Shown: piece after piece, positions 6,258 to 15,098 of the stretch
Numbering within the stretch: the stretch's first letter is position 1
Layout: every line of letters begins with the position of its first letter
From: CAYXEN01 sp964464035
Lineage (GTDB): Bacteria; Krumholzibacteriota; Krumholzibacteriia; WVZY01
Length of the DNA: 15,420 bases
NCBI GenBank assembly: GCA_964464035.1
Contig: CAYXEN010000067.1
Coordinates: 1 to 15,420, forward strand
Reading direction: 5' to 3'
The notes under the pieces: model-generated
Told to the model about the DNA's origin: nothing
Databases searched by the model: none
The model's input: only the letters and a program-made list of their open reading frames with translations
Program-made: the position numbers and the translations under genes

Positions 6258-7907
6258 GTGTACGCAACTGTCTTTTCGGGCTCCATATGCGGAGTCGAAG
6301 GTTTCCTGATCGAAGTCGAGGTCGATATCGCGCGCGGTATCCCCACCTTCTCGATAGTCGGTCTCCCCAACGCGGCGGTCAAGGAGAGCAGGGAAAGAGT
6401 GACGGCGGCCGTGAAGAACTCGGGATGGGAGTTCCCCCTCAAGCGGATAACGGTGAACCTGGCCCCGGCCGACGTGAGGAAAGAAGGAGCCGCTTTCGAC
6501 GTGGCGATAGCCGTGGGGATCCTCTCTTGCGCCGGGATCACCGATTCGGATACGCCGTTCGGCACCATCGGATCCGCCCAGGACGAGGATCCGTCCGACC
6601 GGGAGAAGCGGACGGGGCCTCACGGCGGCGGGCGCCCGGGCATCCTCGGTGGGACTCTTCTGTTGGGCGAACTCGCCCTCGATGGAGGGTTGCGCCGGGT
6701 GGCCGGTGTCCTGCCCATCATCCTGCATGCGAGGGAAAAGGGATTCGCCAGGGCGATAGTGCCTGCAGCCAATTTCACCGAGGCGCTCGTAGCCGAGGGA
6801 ATCGAGGTGTTCGGCTGCAAAACCCTGCGCGATGTGATAGGGGTCCTTACGGGCGACTCTTCGGTCGCGACGGACGTGTTGTGGAAGAAAAAAGACGACG
6901 CCCCGGGGAGATCCTCGGCGAGTGATGAAGACGAATGGATCGGCATCGACATGGCGGACGTCGTCGGGCAGGAATCCATGAAGAGGGCGCTTCTAGTGGC
7001 GGCCGCGGGAGGGCACCACGTCCTCATGGTGGGACCACCGGGCGCCGGCAAGACGATGCTGGCCAGGAGGTTTCCTTCCTTGCTCCCGCCTCTCGGGCAC
7101 AGGGCCGCCCTCGAATCGACGATGATATACAGCGTGATGGGATTGCTCGACGGAAACAGCCTGCTCGTGCGCCCGCCTTTCCGCTCGCCTCATCACAGCG
7201 CGAGCGACGCGGGCCTGATCGGCGGGGGCAACGTGCCGAGGCCCGGCGAGATCACGCTCGCCCACAACGGCGTGCTCTTCCTGGACGAGCTTCCCGAGTT
7301 CAAGCGCCACGTTCTCGAGACTCTGCGCGAGCCGCTCGAGGAGGGGAGGATAACCATAGCCCGGGCGAGGCAGGCGGTGACGTTTCCCGCCAGGTTCCAG
7401 CTCGTCGCCGCGATGAATCCGTGCCCCTGCGGGTTCCTGGGGAGCAAGGAACGGCAATGCCGGTGCTCGCCGCTGCAGATCGAGAAGTACATGGGCAAAA
7501 TATCCGGCCCTCTCCTCGATCGCATCGCGATCCACGGTTTCGTGCGCCCCGTCGACCTGGACGCTTTCGCCCGCGGAGGCGCGGGTGCGCGAAAAGACGA
7601 GAGTCGCAGGATGCGTATGCAGGTCACCCGCGCGAGGGAAGTTCAGCATGAGCGCTACGCGGAATACGGCGAAGAGCTCTGCAACGCCGCCGCTCCCGAG
7701 AAAGTCTTCATTCGGCTCTGCAGGATGTGTGGGACAGCGGAGGAATTTCTCTTCGAGGCCCAGAAGCGCCTCAGGCTGAGCGCCCGGGGAAGGGGACACG
7801 TGGTGCGCGTGGCGAGAACTATCGCCGACATAGAGGGCTCCGAGAAGATCGAGGCTTCGCACGTGGCCGAGGCGGTTCAATACCGTATACGTGAGCTGTC
7901 CGGGTGA
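6258..7907 (+). CDS. comM: YifB/ComM-family Mg-chelatase-like AAA+ ATPase
   Basis: The product is 549 residues, a little longer than usual for the family (about 500-510). An N-terminal ChlI-type domain (EGFLIEVEVDIARGIPTFSIVGLPN, NLAPADVRKEGAAFD) is followed by the AAA+ core. Walker A is GPPGAGKT (259-266, K265) and Walker B is GVLFLDE (338-344). The PCPCGFLG...CRC cysteine motif and the family C-terminal domain complete it. In naturally competent bacteria ComM is a hexameric branch-migration helicase that helps integrate incoming DNA; YifB is widespread outside competence too. Start: GGAGG at 6247-6251 is 6 nt before GTG 6258, giving MYATVFSG, which matches family N-termini. The GTG at 6243 lies before this SD. 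About 30 extra polar residues (99-132, rich in D/R/G) interrupt the N-terminal domain. Confidence 0.92.
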   Translation: MYATVFSGSICGVEGFLIEVEVDIARGIPTFSIVGLPNAAVKESRERVTAAVKNSGWEFPLKRITVNLAPADVRKEGAAFDVAIAVGILSCAGITDSDTPFGTIGSAQDEDPSDREKRTGPHGGGRPGILGGTLLLGELALDGGLRRVAGVLPIILHAREKGFARAIVPAANFTEALVAEGIEVFGCKTLRDVIGVLTGDSSVATDVLWKKKDDAPGRSSASDEDEWIGIDMADVVGQESMKRALLVAAAGGHHVLMVGPPGAGKTMLARRFPSLLPPLGHRAALESTMIYSVMGLLDGNSLLVRPPFRSPHHSASDAGLIGGGNVPRPGEITLAHNGVLFLDELPEFKRHVLETLREPLEEGRITIARARQAVTFPARFQLVAAMNPCPCGFLGSKERQCRCSPLQIEKYMGKISGPLLDRIAIHGFVRPVDLDAFARGGAGARKDESRRMRMQVTRAREVQHERYAEYGEELCNAAAPEKVFIRLCRMCGTAEEFLFEAQKRLRLSARGRGHVVRVARTIADIEGSEKIEASHVAEAVQYRIRELSG

Positions 7908-7911
7908 GAGC

Positions 7912-9210
7912 CTAGGCGGAGCTCGACTTGACCGTGATCGTCTCCAGGCCGTGGGCGTTCGGTCCCGTCTCGGATCTGCGGAGCATCCAGGAGAAGAAGA
8001 AACCGAGGAAGCCCGATATCGAGAATATCCACATGCCGAGGGCGTATCCGCCGGGATTGCTCGCCGAAGCGAGGGAGTAATCGTTGGCCCAGCCTATGAG
8101 GAAGTTGAAGCCGGCCAGCCCGATATTTTGGATCATGGTCATGAGCCCGTAGGCGGTTCCCAGCTTCTCTTCCTTGACGATATAGGCGACGGAAGGCCAC
8201 ATCACGGCGGGCACGAGGGAGAAAGCGATCCCCATCATGGCCATCGGCACCATGAGGTGCACGTTCGTATAGGCCATCATCAAGTATACGGGCACGAGGA
8301 GCAGTGAACCATACATCATGAAGAGGGCCCGCTTGGCAACCCGGTCCACGAGATAACCGAAGATCGGCGTGAAGATCATGGCGAAGAGGGTCAGCGTGCT
8401 CGACAAGAAGCCTCCGAATTCACGGGTGGTTCCGTGGGCCTCCTGGAAGAATTTCACGGCGAAGGTCTGGAACGGGAAGATGGCCGAGTAGAAGGTCACG
8501 CACAAGAGCACCACGTACCAGTATGAAGTGCCCAGATTGAAGATACTCGAGAAGGAGATCTTCTCCGTCTCGCCCGCCTGCCCCATTTCGTACTTCTTGA
8601 CGGCGCTGTTTTCCATGCCCCAGTAGATGATCGGTCCGATCACGCACAGGGTGCCGAAGCCGACCGCGATGAGAAGCGGGGTCTGCCAGCTGTCGAAGGC
8701 GGGCTTGGCCCATGTGGGGGAGTTCAAGGCGAGAAAAGAGCCGAGCCTTGCGATCGTGAGGTTCACGCCGAAGGCCAACGACAGCTCCTTGCCCTTGAAC
8801 CACTTGGCGAGAGCGGTGGTCACCGAGACGATGAGTGACTCGGCGCCGATGCCGAAAACGAGGCGCCCTGTCGCCATGACCGCGAGGCTTCCGGTACTCG
8901 CGGTTATGGCGGCTCCGAGGAAGCAGAGGGCGCCGAAGATGAAGGTGGCGCGTTTCACGCCGATGCGGTCTATTATGATGCCTCCCAGGAGCACCATGAA
9001 AACGTTGGGGAGGCTGTAGATGCCGTTCAAGGTCCCGATGTTCTTGTCCGAGAAGTGCAGCTGGCTCTTCAGTAGGTCGGCGATGGGACTTATGGCATCG
9101 TAAACGTAGTAATTTCCAAACATCGCAAGGCTTATGACGATGAGGACGGACCACCGGTAAGTCGCGGGTGGCGGGGGAAGGGCAGGCGCGCCTTGTTGAA
9201 GATCGTTCAT
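7912..9210 (-). CDS. MFS transporter, MFSD1-like
   Basis: This 432-residue 12-helix facilitator has an N-terminal FGNYYVYDAISPIADLL (31-47), then LNGIYSLPNV (61-70) and GGIIIDRIGVKR (76-87). The YY-YD and LYS-PN-pattern segments recall the MFSD1 group of MFS proteins, which in animals are lysosomal dipeptide carriers. The bacterial substrate is unknown; small peptides or organic anions are possible. The frame is open to 9414, but ATG 9210 has AAGGAG 7 nt upstream on the minus strand, and the residues before it do not look coding. Its stop lies 4 nt from the yifB stop, so the two genes converge tail to tail with no terminator between them. Confidence 0.87.
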   Translation of the reverse strand: MNDLQQGAPALPPPPATYRWSVLIVISLAMFGNYYVYDAISPIADLLKSQLHFSDKNIGTLNGIYSLPNVFMVLLGGIIIDRIGVKRATFIFGALCFLGAAITASTGSLAVMATGRLVFGIGAESLIVSVTTALAKWFKGKELSLAFGVNLTIARLGSFLALNSPTWAKPAFDSWQTPLLIAVGFGTLCVIGPIIYWGMENSAVKKYEMGQAGETEKISFSSIFNLGTSYWYVVLLCVTFYSAIFPFQTFAVKFFQEAHGTTREFGGFLSSTLTLFAMIFTPIFGYLVDRVAKRALFMMYGSLLLVPVYLMMAYTNVHLMVPMAMMGIAFSLVPAVMWPSVAYIVKEEKLGTAYGLMTMIQNIGLAGFNFLIGWANDYSLASASNPGGYALGMWIFSISGFLGFFFSWMLRRSETGPNAHGLETITVKSSSA

Positions 9211-9680
9211 TTCCACGCTCCTTTTTGGGATTAGATTTCTTGAATAACACAGCTTGTCGTGGGGCACAATGATAAAAACGCAGGGAAACCGGGCGGGAAC
9301 TTTTCGCTTTGATGCTTGTAGTACTTCCTTGGAAATGAATGCAAGCTGCGCGCTGGACGGCCGCTCCCGGATTACCGGAGTCGCAAATGCCTGAAACGGG
9401 CGGCGCAACAGCATAAGATGTATGAGGTTATGATATCATCTTGGCAATGAGAGGGTTTTTCATTATCTTAATAGAAACACCCTTGGGGGCGACTCCCCGA
9501 TTCCCATTATCGAGTGGGCCCCGATATTTCTGCAACGTAGTTCGGAGTCTGTTCCCCTGACTCGCAACACTGATTTTTCTCGAACATTTTTTTCAAAATC
9601 CGGGCCTTGGCGATTCGGCAACGGTTGCGCAGGTTCTCTATCACGAGCCGGATTGAGCTTCCAAAGCAGGAGGTGCGAGG
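9211..9680. other. Divergent intergenic region between the MFSD1-like gene and the RRM gene
   Basis: About 470 nt without a credible gene, and visibly more AT-rich around 9410-9480. It holds a perfect 10-bp palindrome ATGATATCAT near 9430, a candidate promoter at 9441-9469, and a GGGG/CCCC hairpin near 9485-9498. The minus-strand frame 9507-10151 runs straight through the RRM gene and has no ribosome site, so I treat it as a shadow. Confidence 0.6.
9441..9469 (+). promoter_or_regulatory. Candidate promoter of the RRM gene
   Basis: TTGGCA (five of six -35 positions) and TATCTT (four of six -10 positions) are separated by exactly 17 nt, in an AT-rich patch. A transcript from here would carry a leader of about 200 nt before the RRM start. 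Confidence 0.45.
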
Positions 9681-9962
9681 ATGCTCAAGAAGATATACGT
9701 AGGCAATCTGCCGCTCAATGCCACCGAGAAGGACGTGCGATCGATGTTCGCCCGCTTCGGCACCGTTCACTCCATAAAGCTTGTTACGGACCGGGAGACG
9801 GGCATGTCCCGCGGGTACGGGTTCGTCGAGATGGAGCGCGACGCAGCGAGAGCGGCTGCAACCAAATTGAACGGCAAGCTCTTCGGCAAGCGCAGCCTCG
9901 AGGTCTGCGCCGCCCGGGAGCGGCTTCTCAAGCACGCGAGCGATGAACGACAGAGTTGGTAG
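9681..9962 (+). CDS. Single-RRM RNA-binding protein
   Basis: This 93-residue protein is one RNA recognition motif with a short tail. RNP2 is IYVGNL (5-10) and RNP1 is RGYGFVEM (44-51), with the aromatic residues that stack on RNA present in both. It belongs to the small bacterial RRM group best known as cold-inducible Rbp proteins of cyanobacteria and found in many other phyla. It probably binds single-stranded RNA as a chaperone or stability factor. AGGAGG (9668-9673) lies 7 nt before ATG, one of the strongest ribosome sites in the window, so high expression is likely. It is flanked by non-coding DNA on both sides and appears monocistronic. Confidence 0.93.
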   Translation: MLKKIYVGNLPLNATEKDVRSMFARFGTVHSIKLVTDRETGMSRGYGFVEMERDAARAAATKLNGKLFGKRSLEVCAARERLLKHASDERQSW

Positions 9963-10128
9963 ACTGTCTTTGGCAGGTGATCTCATCAGGGTTGAGCGCG
10001 GAGGGTTGTGTTTCTGCAAGAATCTCCAGTGATCTCTTGAGGTAATGATCTTTTCCGAAATTCCCGCGTATTGAGGTTTCCATATCACGACCTTCCGCAC
10101 TCGAAAACAACAGAGATGGAGGGTAGTA

Positions 10129-11370
10129 ATGGGAGTACTCGGTATCAACACGCATCATCCGCTGAGAACGGCTTTCATAGGAACTTATCTTCCCCGCGAA
10201 TGCGGGATAGCCACCTTTACGAGCGATCTTTGCGAGAACACGGCGGCCCTCGCCGAGGAGGATTCCTCGGTGGTGGCGGTGGCTCTCACCGAGCCCGGGG
10301 GCAAGTACGTCTACCCGCCCCGGGTGAAGATGCAGATACGCCAGGAGGAACCCTCGGATTACGTTCGAGCCGCCGCGTTCCTCGAGTCGAGCGGCGTCGA
10401 CGTGATCTGCCTTCAGCACGAATACGGGATATTCGGCGGTGAAGAGGGAAGCCGGATCCTCGACCTCATCGACAAAGTGGATATTCCCCTCGTCGTCACC
10501 TGTCACACCGTTTTCAAGGACCCTGAACCGTTGCACAAGGAGATAATCAGGGAGATAGCGGACAAGGCGGACAAGCTCGTGGTGATGAGCGCCAGGGCCA
10601 TCGATTACCTTTCGGAAATCTACGGAGTGGATCGCTCCAAGCTGGTTCTCATCCCCCACGGCGTGCACGACGTACCCTTCACCGAGCGCAAGTTTCACAA
10701 GCGCAAGTTCGGGGTCGCCGGCGACGTCATCCTGACATTCGGGCTCCTGCACCGGACGAAGGGGATCGAATACATGATAGAGGCCATGCCCGCGATCGTG
10801 AGCAGGCATCCCCAGGCCAAGTACATCGTCCTCGGGGCGACTCACCCGCGCGTGGTCGCAATGGAGGGCGAGTCATACCGGGAGAGCTTGAAAGAAAGGG
10901 TCAGGCGCTACGGGCTCGAGAAAAACGTCCTGTTCATTCCCGAATTCCTGCAGCTCAACGATCTTCTCGAGTACCTGGCGGAGACGGACATCTTCGTGAC
11001 CCCGTACACGAAACTCGAATACATAACGAGCGGCGCCCTCTCCTATGCGATGAGCGCCGGGGCCGCGGTCGTTTCCACTCCGTATTGGTACGCCGAGGAG
11101 ATGCTGGCCGACGGCAGGGGGCGTCTCGTGCCAAGGTTCGACTCAGCCGCCCTCGCAAGGGAGATCATCGATCTCCTGGACGACCGGGAGGAACTCAGGC
11201 GCATGCGCTACAGGGCCTATGCTCACACCAGGGAAATGATCTGGCCGCGCGTGGCGCGCGCTTACATGGAGCTGTTCAGGGAAGTGGTGAAGGTGAGGCC
11301 GAAAGTCGTCCAGGCCGTTTCCGGTGAGGCGTCGCGGGCGGGCAAAGGCGTCCCCGGAAGGCGTCGCTGA
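10129..11370 (+). CDS. Family-4 (GT-B) glycosyltransferase
   Basis: A 413-residue GT-B enzyme. Residues 22-30 (PRECGIATF) and 96-107 (QHEYGIFGGEEG) mark the acceptor-side domain, followed by IPHGVHD (175-181). The donor-side domain has GLLHRTKGIEYMIEA (205-219) and YTKLEYITSGALSYAM (293-308), then STPYWYAEEML. The usual E-x7-E is altered here: E297 is present, but the second position is S305. Proteins with the PRECGIATF pattern are often annotated next to GH130 genes, and here the giant GH130 fusion converges on it with 11 nt between stops. Mannose transfer from GDP-mannose is a reasonable inference, not shown. GGAGGG (10118-10123) lies 5 nt before ATG. The last 15 residues are basic and low complexity. 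Confidence 0.88.
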   Translation: MGVLGINTHHPLRTAFIGTYLPRECGIATFTSDLCENTAALAEEDSSVVAVALTEPGGKYVYPPRVKMQIRQEEPSDYVRAAAFLESSGVDVICLQHEYGIFGGEEGSRILDLIDKVDIPLVVTCHTVFKDPEPLHKEIIREIADKADKLVVMSARAIDYLSEIYGVDRSKLVLIPHGVHDVPFTERKFHKRKFGVAGDVILTFGLLHRTKGIEYMIEAMPAIVSRHPQAKYIVLGATHPRVVAMEGESYRESLKERVRRYGLEKNVLFIPEFLQLNDLLEYLAETDIFVTPYTKLEYITSGALSYAMSAGAAVVSTPYWYAEEMLADGRGRLVPRFDSAALAREIIDLLDDREELRRMRYRAYAHTREMIWPRVARAYMELFREVVKVRPKVVQAVSGEASRAGKGVPGRRR

Positions 11371-11381
11371 AAAACCCGAAC

Positions 11382-14300
11382 CTAATCCTTTTCGATGTCT
11401 GCGGCGAAGGGGACCAGATCGCCGATCTTCCCCTTCGCGGCTCCGATCACGGTGTCGGCGGCCCCGTAGTAGACGATTATCTCGTCTTCGATGTCGAGTA
11501 TCTCCTTGTCCAAAGCCGGCACGGCTCCGCAGGTGAAGACGACGTGGGGAACCCAGTAATCGCGCGAGTCGGCCTCGCCGATCTCGTACTCCGCTTCGGG
11601 CTCGAGCACGGGGTTCGGGGAACGATACAGCATTCGGGAGGGATCATTGAGGTCGGTGACGAGGACGCCCAACCGGTACGAGCGCTCATAATCCACTCCA
11701 TGATATATGTTCAGCCAGCCGAATCTTGTTTTTATCGGCGGCGCGCCGGCCCCTATCTTAACGCCGTCCCACATCATTCCCGGTCTCGGGCCCGCTAAGA
11801 TCTTCTGCCCGGTCCGCGGCCAGGGGCAGACCAGGTCTTCCAGGTAGGATATCCATAGATCGGGGTCTATGCGGTGGTACACGACGTAGCGACCCTCGAA
11901 AGTCTCCGGGTAGAGGACGGCGTCCTTGTTCGGGAGGCCTGGAAAGCCCAGGCCGTCCCTCGTCCACTTGTCGAATCTACGCTTGAGAAAATCTTCGACG
12001 TCGATCGATGCCATCGCTATCTGGGGCGTCTCCTCGTCCCACGCCGTGTAAAGCATGTAGAGTCTATCTCCGATGAGCGTCACCCTGGGATCCTCGCAAC
12101 CCGCCGATTCGAACGGCGTCGCCGACTCGAATATGGGCTTGTCCATGCGTCCCTCGATGTCGACTCCGTTTTTCGTCCAGGCGAGGCCGATCCTGGAGAT
12201 CCCGTCGTCACCGTATGAGCGGTACAGTATGAACGTGGCGCCGTCGATGCGGACGGCGGCGGGATTGAATACGTAGCGCGATTCCCAGGGATGCCCGGGA
12301 ACCGGTTCGAGGATCGGCTTGCCCGAGAGACGGACGAGCTTGCCGGCGGGGACCGGCTTCTCCATGCCGGAGGGGAGGACCATGAGGCTGTCCGGGTCGG
12401 CCGACATGCCGAGCAGGGAGTCTCTCAGGTTCTCCCATGCCTTGCCTTCGCTCACGAGCTCGCGGGTCTTTCTCTCGAGGGCGTCGAAATCCCCCAGGCC
12501 GGCCATCGCCATGTACAAGGTGATGAAGTCTATCGTCGCCCAGTCTCTTTCGACGGTTGCGAAGAGCGGTGGAGGGGCTCCGGTGCCGCCCTGGGCGCTG
12601 TACGAAGCCCATGTCCATGCCGACATGGGGACGAAAGTCGTATCGGGAAGGGTTATGGACAAGTGGTAGACGTTGCCGGCGGCGGTGAGAAGCCGCGCCG
12701 CTTCGCCGGCCGGGTGCCGGTTCCTCAGTTCATCGGCGATCGATAGGAGCGTTCGCGCCACCTCGCGGTGCTGGAGATTCTCGGCCGCATTGTAGGCACT
12801 GAGTATCATTCTTCCCCAATAGCCGCGGATGGAACGGACCAGGGTTGCGGCGAACGAGTCGGGGTCGTCGGGGATTCGGCTCCAGATTCGCGAGAAGAAG
12901 CGGATGTCCGCCCTTTCTTTCATGATCCCTAGAAGGGTCTGGAGGACCGGGAACTCTCCTCCCCATCCGCGCCTGGACCTGGGCATTGGAATTCGGCCGG
13001 TCAGATGAACCAGCCCGGAGGTGCCGCGGCTCTCCACGTCGGTCAGGTGGGCCCTGAGACTGGTATAGACGGGTTCGATGGAGGCTTCGTGGAACCAATC
13101 CGGGACGGCGTTCTTCTCGATGAAATCGAGTACGCTTTCAACGTAGCGCCCGGACTCGGTCAAGGAGGCCAGGCAAAGCGCATCGAGGGGGCTCATTTTG
13201 CTCGTGAGCTCGGAGAGGTTGCGCGCGCCGTTCTGGGTGAAGAGATTCTGGGGGGGATTGCGCTTGAGGATTACTCCCGCCGCCTCTTCCGTGAGCTGAA
13301 AACTCTGCAATACTCTCTCGGCGTCTCCGCCCTCGTCCGCACGAGCGAGCATCGCGAAGATGGTCTCTCCCATCTTCCTGATCCCTTCCATGGTGGTGAA
13401 CTTGAACGGGAAAAGCTCGTCCCGTATGGCCGTTTCCAACCTTTGCCAGAAATGTCTGAGCCGGGAGGTGATCTCGAGGGAATTCTCGATGCCTTTCGTC
13501 GCCAGGTTATCGCGGACGAAGGAAGTGAATTCCTCCCGGTAACGCCCGATGATTTCCTGGTAGGCTTCGCTCGCCCTCGCGACCGGTTTTCCGCCGGCGC
13601 TTATCTCCTGCGGAACGATCACGCCCACGTTCGGAACGAATTCCCATGCCCCGAGCTTGGGCAGGTACGAGCGCGATTCTATCTCGCGCTTGTGCCACTC
13701 CTCGCGGAACTCGAACCATGATGAAACGAACAGTGCGGATTGGGATCGGATCATGCGCTCGACTTCGTGATGAAGGATGTCACGCGCGACGTCGCCGTCG
13801 ATGGCGCCGAGGGTTTCCCGCAATGTTTCGATCTCGTCGATGAAACCCGAAAGCCTCGCCACGAAGAAGAGAAAAAGTCCATCCACCAGGTCGTCGGGAT
13901 GAAAGCGTTGCTCGAAGCCGTACAGGAGGAGAAACCCCTTGAGGGCGTCTATCCACTCCTTGGCGGTCATGGTGAAAGGTTCGGTTTTCGATGCCGCTTC
14001 CTCCATTCGCCGGTGGAGGCGCTCGGGCACGATCTGCTTGAGGAGCGTTTCGTCGAGGCGGTTGAACTCGTATTCGAATATCCGGAGGAGTTCCTCCTTG
14101 TCGATCGAGAGATCGGGAAGCACATGTTCCCCGCCCGGATAGCCGAAGGTTCTCGGCGAGGACGTTCCTTCAGGACGGTTCGTCCACCAGCGCGCGTGCA
14201 GCACCACCTGGTGCATGAGAGCATGGGCCACCTGGTGAAAAACTCTTTTCAACTCCTGGACCGGGCAGGCTCGCGCATTGATTCCCAGGTGGACTTGCGC

Positions 14301-15032
14301 GATGGAGAAGTCCTCGGTCAACGCGCGGGTCACGAGCCAGGGTTCGAATCCGTAGATGCCGGTTTCGCGCGACCAGACGTCCGCGCTCGACGTGCATGCC
14401 TGCATGAGGCGGGGAGAAACGGCGAGCACTCCGGGAGTCGGTTGGCGTAGGTCCAGACCGAAGACGCCGGCCATGACCGGCAAGGAAAGGACGGATTCGA
14501 TCGGGTGGGCGAGTTCCGGCCTTCTGAAGTTGGCCAGGGCCAGATCTTGACCGTGCTCGGATACGGGCGCGAGGATCGATTCTATCCATGCGGGTGGAAA
14601 AGCCGACGAGTCCCCCTCCGCTTGCATGGACCCCGAGATGACCGCCGGAGTCAGGATCACGAGGGGCGCTCCGTAACGTAGAGCGATTTTCATGAGGGCG
14701 CATATGCTCCAACCGCGGTTTTCGAACCCTTCCATCATGGGAAGGAATCGCAAAGGGACGCTCTTGTCCGCCTGGTATTCGGAATGGATGCTCGTGAAAA
14801 GCCCCTCGTCGTTGCCGGGACCGGCGCAGGCGATGAGGGATTTTCCGGAGAGGCCGCTTCTCTCGAGGCCGTCGGCGGCGGACTTGATGACGAGGGAAAG
14901 GGATTCGAATTCAGCAAAGATGGGGATGCCGACGACGGCCTGCAATGAGCGTCGGTGCGGAAAGGAGGAGAACGCATTTTCGAAGGCGCTCTCGAAGCGG
15001 GAGATCATTTCATTGGTGGTTCCCTTGCTCAT
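11382..15032 (-). CDS. Giant fusion: glucosylglycerate-synthase-like GT domain, helical middle, GH130 domain
   Basis: The product is 1216 residues, with no signal peptide or membrane helix. Residues about 30-285 resemble GT-A glucosyl/mannosylglycerate synthase-like transferases (GIPIFAEFES 35-44, LDLRQPTPGVLAVS 193-206, a helix ending FHQVAHALMH). Residues about 290-880 are mostly helical and unrecognised. Residues about 900-1205 are a GH130 five-bladed propeller: FNPAAV (922-927), CEDPRVT with the proton-donor Asp at 981, and KIGAGAPPIKT from K1092 followed by GWLNIYHGV. GH130 enzymes phosphorolyse or hydrolyse beta-mannosides. In the GT part the usual DxD is TPAV (128-131), so transfer activity is doubtful. 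ATG 15032 has GGAGG 7 nt upstream; the frame runs on to 15086, but that part is repeat DNA. Confidence 0.85.
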   Translation of the reverse strand: MSKGTTNEMISRFESAFENAFSSFPHRRSLQAVVGIPIFAEFESLSLVIKSAADGLERSGLSGKSLIACAGPGNDEGLFTSIHSEYQADKSVPLRFLPMMEGFENRGWSICALMKIALRYGAPLVILTPAVISGSMQAEGDSSAFPPAWIESILAPVSEHGQDLALANFRRPELAHPIESVLSLPVMAGVFGLDLRQPTPGVLAVSPRLMQACTSSADVWSRETGIYGFEPWLVTRALTEDFSIAQVHLGINARACPVQELKRVFHQVAHALMHQVVLHARWWTNRPEGTSSPRTFGYPGGEHVLPDLSIDKEELLRIFEYEFNRLDETLLKQIVPERLHRRMEEAASKTEPFTMTAKEWIDALKGFLLLYGFEQRFHPDDLVDGLFLFFVARLSGFIDEIETLRETLGAIDGDVARDILHHEVERMIRSQSALFVSSWFEFREEWHKREIESRSYLPKLGAWEFVPNVGVIVPQEISAGGKPVARASEAYQEIIGRYREEFTSFVRDNLATKGIENSLEITSRLRHFWQRLETAIRDELFPFKFTTMEGIRKMGETIFAMLARADEGGDAERVLQSFQLTEEAAGVILKRNPPQNLFTQNGARNLSELTSKMSPLDALCLASLTESGRYVESVLDFIEKNAVPDWFHEASIEPVYTSLRAHLTDVESRGTSGLVHLTGRIPMPRSRRGWGGEFPVLQTLLGIMKERADIRFFSRIWSRIPDDPDSFAATLVRSIRGYWGRMILSAYNAAENLQHREVARTLLSIADELRNRHPAGEAARLLTAAGNVYHLSITLPDTTFVPMSAWTWASYSAQGGTGAPPPLFATVERDWATIDFITLYMAMAGLGDFDALERKTRELVSEGKAWENLRDSLLGMSADPDSLMVLPSGMEKPVPAGKLVRLSGKPILEPVPGHPWESRYVFNPAAVRIDGATFILYRSYGDDGISRIGLAWTKNGVDIEGRMDKPIFESATPFESAGCEDPRVTLIGDRLYMLYTAWDEETPQIAMASIDVEDFLKRRFDKWTRDGLGFPGLPNKDAVLYPETFEGRYVVYHRIDPDLWISYLEDLVCPWPRTGQKILAGPRPGMMWDGVKIGAGAPPIKTRFGWLNIYHGVDYERSYRLGVLVTDLNDPSRMLYRSPNPVLEPEAEYEIGEADSRDYWVPHVVFTCGAVPALDKEILDIEDEIIVYYGAADTVIGAAKGKIGDLVPFAADIEKD

Positions 15033-15043
15033 GGCATTTCCTC

Positions 15044-15063
15044 CGAATCGCCGCCACCCGCTG
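15044..15063 (-). repeat. Repeat box copy abutting the fusion gene's SD
   Basis: On the minus strand this reads CAGCGGGTGGCGGCGATTCG, the same as in copy C and one base different from copy A. It runs directly into the GGAGG (15044-15040) of the fusion gene, so the box is part of that gene's 5' leader. Confidence 0.8.
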
Positions 15064-15098
15064 GTTGGGTAGTTAGGGATCTGCAACGGAGACGATGA

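Noticed and set aside
9507..10151. 214-residue minus-strand open frame
   Set aside because: It overlaps the whole RRM gene antisense, has no ribosome site, and its translation looks like random GC-rich sequence.
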